From: Planctomycetia bacterium
GTDB taxonomy: Bacteria; Planctomycetota; UBA11346
Reading direction: 5' to 3'
NCBI GenBank assembly: GCA_005801395.1
Contig: SYDV01000529.1
Span: forward strand, 1 to 5,834
DNA length: 5,834 nucleotides
Shown here: in pieces, positions 1 to 5,834 of the stretch
Layout of the letters: each line of letters opens with the position of its first letter
Position numbering within the stretch: position 1 is the stretch's first letter
The notes under the pieces: model-generated
Told to the model about the DNA's origin: nothing
The model's database searches: none
The model's input: the letters and a program-made list of their open reading frames with translations, nothing else
Position numbers and translations under genes: made by a program

Positions 1-3
1 CAA

Positions 4-23
4 CTGTCGCAACTATGCGACAG
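4..23. promoter_or_regulatory. Dyad operator / putative enhancer site 1
   Basis: This is a perfect inverted repeat with 8-bp arms (CTGTCGCA and TGCGACAG) around a 4-bp centre. It can also be read as CTGTCG-N8-CGACAG, the same 12 fixed bases and spacing as a second site at 72-91. It lies in non-coding DNA downstream of an NtrC-family regulator gene. Paired dyads are typical of upstream activator sites for sigma-54 activators. No T-tract follows it on either strand, so an intrinsic terminator is unlikely. Binding by the neighbouring regulator is inferred from proximity only. Confidence 0.6.
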
Positions 24-30
24 CCGTTTA

Positions 31-43
31 CAACTTTTTGATT
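31..43 (-). promoter_or_regulatory. Putative IHF binding site
   Basis: On the minus strand the 13 bases read AATCAAAAAGTTG, matching the IHF consensus WATCAANNNNTTR at every fixed position. It lies in an AT-rich stretch between the two CTGTCG dyads. IHF commonly bends DNA between enhancer-bound NtrC-type activators and sigma-54 promoters, so the position suits an activation region serving a minus-strand gene left of the window. AT-rich DNA raises the chance of a random match, and binding is not shown. Confidence 0.5.
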
Positions 44-71
44 ATTACTCGGTAATTTTTGCTGTTTTAGC

Positions 72-91
72 CTGTCGCCTATTTACGACAG
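72..91. promoter_or_regulatory. Dyad operator / putative enhancer site 2
   Basis: This is an inverted repeat CTGTCG-N8-CGACAG, with fixed bases and spacer length identical to the site at 4-23 but a different spacer sequence. Conserved arms with a diverged centre are what a dimeric protein-binding site would give. It begins 21 bp past the regulator's stop codon. An overlapping second pairing, GCCTGTC at 70-76 with GACAGGC at 91-97, could form an RNA hairpin, but no U-tract follows it, so a protein-binding site is preferred to a terminator. Confidence 0.6.
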
Positions 92-112
92 ACAGGCATC
101 AAACTGTAGCAG

Positions 113-1441
113 CTAGCGCAACCCATACTTGCTGATCAAACGCAACAACGCTGTACGACTCATCTTCAAAATGCGGGCGGCTTCCGAGGTATTGCCGCGT
201 GACCGCACCAACGCATTGCGGATGGCGGTGCGTGCCCATTCCTCTGCCGCACGTTCGCGTCCTTGTTTAAAGGCAAGGGCAGATGATGTGCTGTTTGCCG
301 GATCTAAGTGTTCCAACGAAATAGTTAGCGGCGCAAAAGCAGACTGTCCGGGCAGCGAAACCGCGCTTCTTGCCAAGGCGCGTTCCAAAGCATTCGCCAG
401 CTCGCGTACATTGCCCGCCCATGATCGCGATAATAAACTGGATAAGGCATTCGCTGTTATGCTGTGACGTGCCTCTCCATTCGTTAAGCGCTGCAAAAGT
501 GCATGCACGATTTGTGGAATGTCTTCCGGATGCTCACGTAAAGTCGGCATGTTCACATGCAGCACATGCAAACGATAATATAAATCTTCGCGGAATCGCT
601 CTTCTCGCACCAAATTATCTAAGCGCACATTAGTCGCTGCCAATAAACGCAAATCGGTTTTTTCTGGAGCCTCAGCACCAACGGGCCATATTTCGCGTGA
701 CTCAATCGCGCGCAATAATTTAGGCTGGAGATCTAACGGCAGTGAATTTATTTCATCAAGGAATAACGTGCCGCCACGCGCTAAGGAAAAGCGCCCACGT
801 TTACGACCTTGTGCTCCAGTAAACGAACCTGGTTCATGACCAAACAATTCACTTTCGATGAGCTCTCGAGAAATGGCGCCACAATTCACGGCAATAAACG
901 GGCCTTGGCTACGTCGTGAACCTTGATGAATAGCTTGCGCGGCTAATTCCTTTCCCGTGCCGATTTCACCCATGATCAATACCGGCGCATCTGACGATCC
1001 GGCGACGTCGATCTCTGAGTAAACACGGCGCATGGCGGCACCGGTACCTACCAATTTACCACGACCAGAACTGGCCGCTTCTTTTAATCGTTGCACGGTT
1101 TCCACTTCGCGCAGATGGAGCAATAATTCATCGGTTTCGAATGGCTTGGTCAAATAAGCGCGCGCACCCAAACGCATCGCTTCAACAGCAGAGCTAATCG
1201 AACCATAGCCCGTCATCACAATGACTTGCAGGGTCGGACGACGTAAACGCGCCTCGCGCAGCAAGGACAATCCATCAAAGCCGGGCATGCGCAGATCCGT
1301 CACCATCAAATCGGCTTCTTCTACCGCTTTCAGGCCACTCGCACCATCTGGGCAGCTGACTACTTGATGACCAGCTCGCTTAAGTAACTCGGTTAAAGCA
1401 CCGCGAAGACCATCATCATCATCAACCAATACGACTTTCAT
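113..1441 (-). CDS. NtrC-family sigma-54-dependent response regulator
   Basis: A 442-aa cytoplasmic transcription activator, about the normal length for the NtrC family. Residues 1-115 are a receiver domain with acidic pocket D7/D8, phospho-acceptor D49 (in TDLRMP), T77 and K99. Residues about 128-355 are the AAA+ sigma-54 interaction domain: Walker A GEIGTGKE (158-165), sigma-54-contacting loop GSFTGA (205-210, a variant of GAFTGA), Walker B with D229-E230, sensor I N271, the arginine-finger region RFREDLYYR, and sensor II WAGNVREL (341-348, usually WPGNVREL). Residues about 404-442 are a Fis-type helix-turn-helix. Family members use ATP hydrolysis to open sigma-54 promoter complexes when phosphorylated. 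The ATG overlaps the kinase stop by 4 bp (ATGA) and has a GGAG Shine-Dalgarno, so translation is probably coupled. It is the likely partner of the adjacent kinase. The regulated genes are unknown, so no symbol is given. Confidence 0.95.
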   Translation of the reverse strand: MKVVLVDDDDGLRGALTELLKRAGHQVVSCPDGASGLKAVEEADLMVTDLRMPGFDGLSLLREARLRRPTLQVIVMTGYGSISSAVEAMRLGARAYLTKPFETDELLLHLREVETVQRLKEAASSGRGKLVGTGAAMRRVYSEIDVAGSSDAPVLIMGEIGTGKELAAQAIHQGSRRSQGPFIAVNCGAISRELIESELFGHEPGSFTGAQGRKRGRFSLARGGTLFLDEINSLPLDLQPKLLRAIESREIWPVGAEAPEKTDLRLLAATNVRLDNLVREERFREDLYYRLHVLHVNMPTLREHPEDIPQIVHALLQRLTNGEARHSITANALSSLLSRSWAGNVRELANALERALARSAVSLPGQSAFAPLTISLEHLDPANSTSSALAFKQGRERAAEEWARTAIRNALVRSRGNTSEAARILKMSRTALLRLISKYGLR

Positions 1442-2022
1442 TTTTTCTCCGATAACAAAGTCAGTGTAGGTAACATTACGCTAAAACGCGCGCCACCGCT
1501 ATCAACATTTTCGGCGGATAAACGTCCACCGTGCGCAACACAGATGCGACGCGCCACCGATAAACCCAATCCGGTGCCATTTACTTTGGTGGTAACAAAG
1601 GGCGTAAACAGCCGTTCTGGGTCAGTCCCTAACCCTGGGCCGTTATCTTCAACTACGATATCTAATTGCTGACTTTGCGCTTTCGCGCGCAGTTCAACGC
1701 GATGACCTGGACTGAGTGCCTGGGAAGCATTTTCCAATAAATTAATCAAAACTTCCTGCAGTTGATCGTTGTCCCCATGAATAATCGGCAAATCATTAGG
1801 AATATGACACTCAAAAGTAATACCACGAGCGCGCATGCGGCCAGTAAATAATGTCGCAACGGTACGAATCAAAACCGTCGCTGGCACACGACCATCTTTG
1901 GCTTCGCGTTGCCGAGCAAAGCCTAAAAGATTTCGCACCGTGCGTGCGATGCGATCGACCTGTTCAGCAATCATATCTAAATGACTACACGCTTCCGGCA
2001 TAGAAGATAAATCAGCACGCAC
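1438..2022 (-). CDS. Histidine kinase C-terminal segment (DHp helix 2 and HATPase), separated by an in-frame TGA
   Basis: A 194-aa segment that lacks a phosphorylatable His box of its own. Residues about 12-40 (ending NLLGFARQ) match the second helix of a HisKA dimerisation domain. Residues about 75-186 are a complete HATPase_c domain: N-box NLLEN (94-98), G1 box DNGPG (126-130), F box LFTPF and G2 box GTGLGL (149-154). The GTG start at 2022 is a possible restart 9 nt after the upstream TGA, with weak GGGA just ahead. An ATG at 2001 is the alternative. The segment is in the same frame as the 740-aa ORF upstream, separated only by TGA and three codons (Leu-Gly-Leu), so it was originally one 938-aa kinase. 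It ends in TGA overlapping the regulator's ATG. The homology is certain. Whether it is made alone, by readthrough or not at all is unknown. Confidence 0.75.
   Translation of the reverse strand: MRADLSSMPEACSHLDMIAEQVDRIARTVRNLLGFARQREAKDGRVPATVLIRTVATLFTGRMRARGITFECHIPNDLPIIHGDNDQLQEVLINLLENASQALSPGHRVELRAKAQSQQLDIVVEDNGPGLGTDPERLFTPFVTTKVNGTGLGLSVARRICVAHGGRLSAENVDSGGARFSVMLPTLTLLSEKK
1447..1450 (-). promoter_or_regulatory. Shine-Dalgarno of the response regulator
   Basis: GGAG lies 5 nt upstream of the ATG at 1441, inside the last codons of the kinase segment. It is the clearest ribosome binding site seen in the window. It fixes the regulator start at this ATG and indicates that the regulator can be translated even if upstream kinase translation stops early. 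Confidence 0.7.
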
Positions 2023-2031
2023 TAATCCCAG

Positions 2032-2034
2032 TCA
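2032..2034 (-). other. In-frame premature TGA inside the kinase HisKA domain
   Basis: The frame reads His-Glu-Val-Asn-Asn-Pro-Val-Ala-Ala-Ile-Lys-Ala, then TGA, then Leu-Gly-Leu-Val-Arg-Ala-Asp-Leu. Homology to HisKA helix 1 continues across the codon without gap or frame change, so one base accounts for the break. TGG (Trp) to TGA is a simple transition, and CGA, TGC, TGT, GGA or TCA are also one step away. TGA serves as the normal stop in three neighbouring genes, which argues against a changed code. It may be a real nonsense mutation, an assembly or sequencing error, or a read-through site. Confidence 0.9.
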
Positions 2035-4254
2035 CGCTTTGATGGCCGCTACAGGATTATTTACTTCGTGAGCACCCACTGCCGCCATGCGACCCAAGGT
2101 GGCATCGCGCTGCGAGGTCATCAATGCATTTTCAGCACGCTTACGACTCGAAATATCTGCCAACATCACAATTGCCCCAATAACACGGCCATCAGGGTCG
2201 CTCAAGGGGGCGCCGGCTAAATTTAAATCGATGATTACGCCAGCAGAATTCATTCGCTGAATTTCGACGTCGGTAAATACTTCTCCACTCAAGATGCGCG
2301 CCAAAAAAGCACGTGATTCAGCAAATTTTTCCGCCGTGACAAAGGGTGGTCGTTTACCTATGACGTCTTCACGACGCCAACCAAACAGATCGGTTGCGGC
2401 GTGATTCCACACATCGCTAATACAGCCGTCAATATCCAAGGTATAAATTGCCAAAGGCGAGGCATCAATCATCGCGCGTAAGGTGGCCAACGCTTGATGC
2501 AATGATTCTTCCGCCATGCGCCGCTGAGTAATATCTATCATTACCCCATGGATAAATTGTCCGCGACCGTGTTCATCACGAACCAGTTTGGCTTCATCGC
2601 GCACCCACACAATTCCACCATCATGCGCCAAAATGCGATATTCGCAGGCAAGCGGAATGGCTTGCTCGCAACAACGCGCGATTTCTTCCATAACCCGCAT
2701 GCGATCATTCGGATGCAATCGATTAACAAAAAATGATGGGTTTGAAATCCAGCGTTCAGGATGAAAACCCGTAACGGTGGTAATTTGTGGACTTAAATAT
2801 AAACGACTAGCCATCACATCTGCCGCCGCGACATACGTCACAATTGGTATTTGCTCAACCAATGCGCGATATCGAGCCTCTGCTTTTAATAAATCTTGCT
2901 CAACCCGTTGGCGTTCACTCCGCGCTTGCAAGGCTAGCACACCGTACGACACATTTTCTGCCAACTCGCCCAATAATTTGACTTCATCTGCGCCAAAGGC
3001 ATCGCCTTCTGTGGCATAAATCGTAAGTGCACCAATGACACGATCACCAGATTTAATCGGCAAGGCAATACCAGAGTCATAACCGCGCTTAGCTGCCTCC
3101 ATCCGCCAATCGCTATAGCGGTCATCCGCTAAAATATCGCGAGCAATAGCAATTTCGCCGCTGCGAATCGCCGCACCCGTCGGACCTTCATCTGCACCTT
3201 GAACACCCCACGATGGCCGAATTTCTTCTAAATAACGATCTCCATACCCCGCCTGCGCCACAGGCTCAACAGATTGAGCGGTGTCGTGCCGAGCTAAACC
3301 AATCCATGCCAAACGATAACCTAACGCTACGGTCAAACGGCATACTTCTTGAAATAATTCTGGCTCACTCGTCGCACGTTGTAATGCGCGCGATGATTCA
3401 CTTAACACATGAAGTGCCCGATTCATACGCCGAACATCGGCTTGTAGGCGATGTTGATCGTGCTCGTGATTATTACGATCAGTCACATCATGCAGCATCA
3501 GCACGGTTTTACTGTGACCTGATTTTTCCGTTCGCGTTTGTGCTACGGTGACGTTTACTAAACGCTCTCGACCACCACGTACACGAATGCGCACCACACA
3601 TTCACTAATGCGATCATCGTGTGCCAACCAAGACAGCCAGGGCATGGCCGGTACGCTTAATGGCAAGACTTGATCTATCGGCAAATCTTCGCCTAAATGG
3701 CGCAAAAATCCGCTCAATTTCTCATCCATTTCATTCATAAACGTCACTTGGCCATTAACATCGATGGTCAGAATTGCCCGATCGACCACATCTAAAATCA
3801 TGGATAAATCGTCTTGTGAACGACGAGCTTGCGCTTCTAAACGATGGCCACGCAACGCTATGGCTATTGCAGTGCCTAATTCTTCTTGTCGGAGTGGTTT
3901 AATTAAACAACCAAACGGCATCGTACTCCGAATGCGCTCCATCGTCGCATGATCATGGAGCGCCGTCAAAAATACGACCGGGACACCAAAACCACGCCGC
4001 ATAATCGCCAGCGCCGTTTCAACCCCATCCATTGTTCCTTCCAAAATAACATCCATCAAAATTAAATCTGGCTGTTGGTTGACCACCGCAATCAATGCCG
4101 CTTCACCACTTCGTACCACACCGCAAACTTGATAACCCAAAGCCTTTAATTGGATATCGACCAACATTGAGGTCGTGGCATCATCTTCCACTATCATGAT
4201 GGCTGGAGGTGATCGCATGAGGAATGCAGGGTCTACAGCGGAACATCGGGTCAA
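2032..4254 (-). CDS. Multi-sensor histidine kinase, N-terminal segment (REC-PAS-GAF-PAS-PAS-His box), truncated by TGA
   Basis: A 740-aa soluble protein with no hydrophobic segment long enough to span a membrane. Residues about 17-135 are a receiver with D24/D25, phospho-acceptor D68 (LILMDV), T97 and K119 all present. About 150-262 is a PAS-like domain; 280-442 a GAF domain (DEGPTGAAIRSG, RGYDSGIALPI); 455-580 a PAS_3-type domain (RLHPNDR, then VWVRDEAKLV); 585-705 a third PAS; 715-740 the start of HisKA with His729 in GAHEVNNP. The HEVNNP box is of the kind common in kinases paired with NtrC-type regulators. Translation ends in the first DHp helix, so this product alone has no ATPase domain and cannot autophosphorylate. 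The rest lies in the following ORF, and the intact protein would be 938 aa. The TTG start at 4254 is uncertain: ATG at 4218 (residue 13) is equally possible, no clear SD precedes either, and an in-frame TGA lies shortly upstream. The ligand is unknown. Probably a recent pseudogene, or an artefact. Confidence 0.85.
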   Translation of the reverse strand: MTRCSAVDPAFLMRSPPAIMIVEDDATTSMLVDIQLKALGYQVCGVVRSGEAALIAVVNQQPDLILMDVILEGTMDGVETALAIMRRGFGVPVVFLTALHDHATMERIRSTMPFGCLIKPLRQEELGTAIAIALRGHRLEAQARRSQDDLSMILDVVDRAILTIDVNGQVTFMNEMDEKLSGFLRHLGEDLPIDQVLPLSVPAMPWLSWLAHDDRISECVVRIRVRGGRERLVNVTVAQTRTEKSGHSKTVLMLHDVTDRNNHEHDQHRLQADVRRMNRALHVLSESSRALQRATSEPELFQEVCRLTVALGYRLAWIGLARHDTAQSVEPVAQAGYGDRYLEEIRPSWGVQGADEGPTGAAIRSGEIAIARDILADDRYSDWRMEAAKRGYDSGIALPIKSGDRVIGALTIYATEGDAFGADEVKLLGELAENVSYGVLALQARSERQRVEQDLLKAEARYRALVEQIPIVTYVAAADVMASRLYLSPQITTVTGFHPERWISNPSFFVNRLHPNDRMRVMEEIARCCEQAIPLACEYRILAHDGGIVWVRDEAKLVRDEHGRGQFIHGVMIDITQRRMAEESLHQALATLRAMIDASPLAIYTLDIDGCISDVWNHAATDLFGWRREDVIGKRPPFVTAEKFAESRAFLARILSGEVFTDVEIQRMNSAGVIIDLNLAGAPLSDPDGRVIGAIVMLADISSRKRAENALMTSQRDATLGRMAAVGAHEVNNPVAAIKA

Positions 4255-4266
4255 GAAGACAGAACC

Positions 4267-4299
4267 AAAACGCTCAATTCAGCAAAGCTGATTCGTTTT
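4267..4299. terminator. Weak hairpin between the prenyltransferase and kinase genes
   Basis: Read on the minus strand just after the prenyltransferase stop, AAAACG (4299-4294) pairs with CGTTTT (4272-4267), enclosing an inner TCAGC-TTT-GCTGA stem-loop. The arms are separated by an uneven internal loop. The 3' arm ends in only four Ts, so this is at best a weak terminator or attenuator that might reduce read-through from the prenyltransferase gene into the kinase gene 45 bp away. It could be chance. Confidence 0.25.
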
Positions 4300-5301
4300 T
4301 CAATCCATACGTACGAAACGTTTTCCGATCATAAACACCGGCACTAAACACAAAATGGCCAGCCCACCAATTGGATGAGCAGAAGTTGCGATCAATGCAT
4401 CAAAAAACAAAATGCCACCTAAGGCAGCGCCAACGACCGGGCCAACCTGCTCGCTGCGCCCAGAACGCAAAGCTGCCAACCACGGTTTACCCACGCGGTA
4501 CAACAACCAACCAAACAACATAGCGCCTAACACCGCCGATAATCCAATTCCAACCACATATAATTTATCATCCCCAGGGCCTAAAGCCCGAATCCAATGC
4601 GCTCGCGTCAATAACCAACCACCCGCAACAATACTACCAAATACAAATAGGCCACCCACCAGTAATTCCACGCGACGGCCTGCGCGACTGTCTAATTCAC
4701 TAATCAGTGTTACGCCAAAAATATAACAACCCAGTACAGTCGGATAAACCAACAACATACCGTTGCTACCCGTGCCAAAACCAATGATCGCAAATTTCAA
4801 ATAATCATTACCCAATATTAACAACGCAAAAATTGCGTGCGAATAACGTACTAACGCCATGGTCACACTACCCACATACGGAATATCTTTGGTCGCTAAA
4901 TTATAGAGCATGATCAAACTCAGCACGACTCCTGCCGCATAAAAGGCATGGACATCGACGAGGGCCGCACTCATTAAGGCACCGATGGCCAACAATACGC
5001 CAACGAAAAAGGCCGCACCTAAACCAATACGCCCCGAGGGCAGCGGACGACGTGGATGTAACGTACGATCACGGCCAACGTCAGCGAGATCATTCCACAA
5101 CATGCCTGCGAGATAGAGCAGACAACTCGCCAACACCAACCACGCGATTTGCGAAAAACCACCTTGGTATAAACGCTTCATTAACCATTTAGGATCTAAG
5201 CCCTCACTCGCGTAAACAGCCATAACGACTGCGGCGGTGATATTGCTAAAGATAGTCACCAGCCCCGTGGCGCGCGTTAGTTTCAACCAATCAAGCAGCA
5301 T
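4300..5301 (-). CDS. UbiA-family integral-membrane prenyltransferase
   Basis: A 333-aa polytopic membrane protein with about eight or nine hydrophobic helices by eye. After the second helix it carries the first Asp-rich motif NDLADVGRD (70-78), matching the family's NDxxDxxxD, then HPRRPLPSGRI (82-92), the conserved basic loop. YNLATKD (133-139) fits the Tyr/Lys region after helix 4. The second Asp-rich motif is less canonical, being represented at best by SELDSRAGRR (201-210). UbiA enzymes bind isoprenyl diphosphate through Mg2+ held by these Asp residues and transfer the chain to an aromatic or other acceptor. The neighbours give no quinone, haem or chlorophyll genes, so the acceptor cannot be named. 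An EboC-like member is possible, but no other ebo gene is visible. ATG at 5301 is the first in-frame start after a TAA about 80 nt upstream; no good SD is seen. It may share a transcript with the RibD-like gene. Confidence 0.85.
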   Translation of the reverse strand: MLLDWLKLTRATGLVTIFSNITAAVVMAVYASEGLDPKWLMKRLYQGGFSQIAWLVLASCLLYLAGMLWNDLADVGRDRTLHPRRPLPSGRIGLGAAFFVGVLLAIGALMSAALVDVHAFYAAGVVLSLIMLYNLATKDIPYVGSVTMALVRYSHAIFALLILGNDYLKFAIIGFGTGSNGMLLVYPTVLGCYIFGVTLISELDSRAGRRVELLVGGLFVFGSIVAGGWLLTRAHWIRALGPGDDKLYVVGIGLSAVLGAMLFGWLLYRVGKPWLAALRSGRSEQVGPVVGAALGGILFFDALIATSAHPIGGLAILCLVPVFMIGKRFVRMD

Positions 5302-5389
5302 GTAGTCAGGGTGTAAGGAATATCCTGGCGTCCGAAAGGCCCACCATGGCGCGACCTGTTCACCTACTTTTCCCGTTTGAGATTACCGG

Positions 5390-5834
5390 TCAGTCTTCGA
5401 CCACGACGGGCTCTTCGCCCACGCCCAAGACGGGAGGTCGACGCAAGCGCAAACACACGGTATTCCCGTGAACGACTGGCGCGATTTCATGTTCCCAGGT
5501 CGCTGCTGCCGACATCATCGCAACGCCACAACCTGCCGCGACGCTCATTCCACCACCAATGGTTTGCGCTCCCAAGTACACTTCCAGGCGATCGTACAAT
5601 CCGGCGCGCAAAAAGGCGCCATGTATTTGTGCACCACCTTCGACCAACACCTCATTTAAGCCGTAACGACCTAACGTGGTCGCAACATCATGTGGGTCAT
5701 GGGCATTGGTGACCGAAAGTAGTTCGACCCCCGCCGCACGTAGTTGCGCACAATTTTGCGCACTCGCCTGAGCATCATGGATGACCAAAACCGTAGCCGC
5801 TGGCCGCGTGGCAATTAAAACGGACCGCGTTGAC
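5390..5834 (-). CDS. RibD C-terminal-type pyrimidine reductase, partial (5' end beyond the window)
   Basis: The frame is open to the right edge, so only the last 147 residues or so are present. The core LNEVLVEGGAQIHGAFLRAG followed by LYDRLEVYLGAQTIGG is the signature of the RibD C-terminal / dihydrofolate-reductase-like fold: VEGGA binds the NADPH phosphate region, and the YLGAQTIGG strand is the usual family ending. Family members reduce 5-amino-6-ribosylamino-uracil 5'-phosphate, or its diamino form, in riboflavin synthesis. The reductase domain is normally about 210-220 aa. It cannot be seen whether a deaminase domain precedes it (bifunctional RibD) or whether this is a stand-alone reductase. 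The usual following genes ribE/ribBA/ribH are absent; a UbiA-family gene follows after 88 bp. A TTG at 5788 is an internal codon here and not a credible start, because conserved-looking sequence continues upstream to the edge. No symbol is assigned because the subtype is unresolved. Confidence 0.85.
   Translation of the reverse strand, partial: STRSVLIATRPAATVLVIHDAQASAQNCAQLRAAGVELLSVTNAHDPHDVATTLGRYGLNEVLVEGGAQIHGAFLRAGLYDRLEVYLGAQTIGGGMSVAAGCGVAMMSAAATWEHEIAPVVHGNTVCLRLRRPPVLGVGEEPVVVED

Noticed and set aside
4..91. The two CTGTCG dyads as a CRISPR or dispersed repeat array
   Set aside because: There are only two copies, each an internal palindrome with different flanks and spacers, and the interval fits a regulatory site pair rather than repeat-spacer units.
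1..112. Sigma-54 or sigma-70 promoter, or intrinsic terminator, in the left non-coding region
   Set aside because: No TGGCAC-N5-TTGC element and no properly spaced -35/-10 pair was found. The hairpins are not followed by a T-tract on either strand.
129..633. Open frames on the plus strand opposite the response regulator
   Set aside because: They are antisense to an intact, motif-rich gene, and their translations show no recognisable domain.
2032..2034. TGA read as Trp or Gly under an alternative genetic code
   Set aside because: TGA closes three neighbouring genes at sensible points (ends 5390, 4300, 1438). The one at 1438 overlaps the regulator ATG as ATGA, the normal coupled-stop layout.
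2000..2034. Selenocysteine insertion at the in-frame TGA
   Set aside because: No bacterial SECIS-like stem with a GGTC-type apical loop is visible just downstream, and a Sec in a DHp helix of a histidine kinase has no known role.
2548..3952. Plus-strand and alternate-frame minus-strand open frames inside the kinase gene
   Set aside because: All lie over the kinase's GAF, PAS and REC coding sequence and have no domain content. They are frame shadows.
4412..4726. Plus-strand open frame opposite the UbiA gene
   Set aside because: Its composition (rich in Pro, Asn and Thr) is that expected from the antisense of membrane-helix codons, and the sense strand has clear UbiA motifs.

Overview
The window comes from a bacterium. 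Five protein-coding segments all lie on the minus strand, so transcription runs from the right edge to the left. Close packing, a perfect match to the IHF consensus and an NtrC-type regulator suggest a Gram-negative, proteobacterium-like host of moderate GC. Nothing in the sequence fixes the genus. TGA is the natural stop of three of these genes (ends at 5390, 4300 and 1438), and the Trp codon I checked in the regulator is TGG. The standard bacterial code therefore applies.

Right part (5834 to 4300): the C-terminal portion of a RibD-type pyrimidine reductase (riboflavin pathway) enters from the right edge. After an 88-bp gap comes a complete UbiA-family integral-membrane prenyltransferase. 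The substrates of the UbiA protein cannot be read from the sequence.

Central part (4254 to 1438): a very large soluble sensor histidine kinase with domain order REC-PAS-GAF-PAS-PAS-HisKA-HATPase. Its reading frame is cut by one in-frame TGA at 2032-2034, twelve residues after the phospho-accepting histidine. The upstream piece (740 aa) has the sensors and the His box. The downstream piece (194 aa) has the second DHp helix and the ATP-binding domain. Both pieces share one frame, so this is a nonsense codon (or base error) and not a frameshift. Read through, the protein would be 938 aa.

Left part (1441 to 113): an NtrC-family sigma-54 activator (REC, AAA+, Fis-type HTH) whose ATG overlaps the kinase stop by 4 bp. 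It is the obvious cognate response regulator.

Left edge (112 to 1): non-coding DNA past the regulator holds two copies of the dyad CTGTCG-N8-CGACAG, 68 bp apart centre to centre, with a consensus IHF site between them. This looks like the enhancer region of a sigma-54 target gene just beyond the left edge, possibly controlled by this two-component system. That link is inference, because no -24/-12 promoter or target gene lies inside the window.

The strongest points for follow-up are the interrupted kinase and the dyad/IHF control region.
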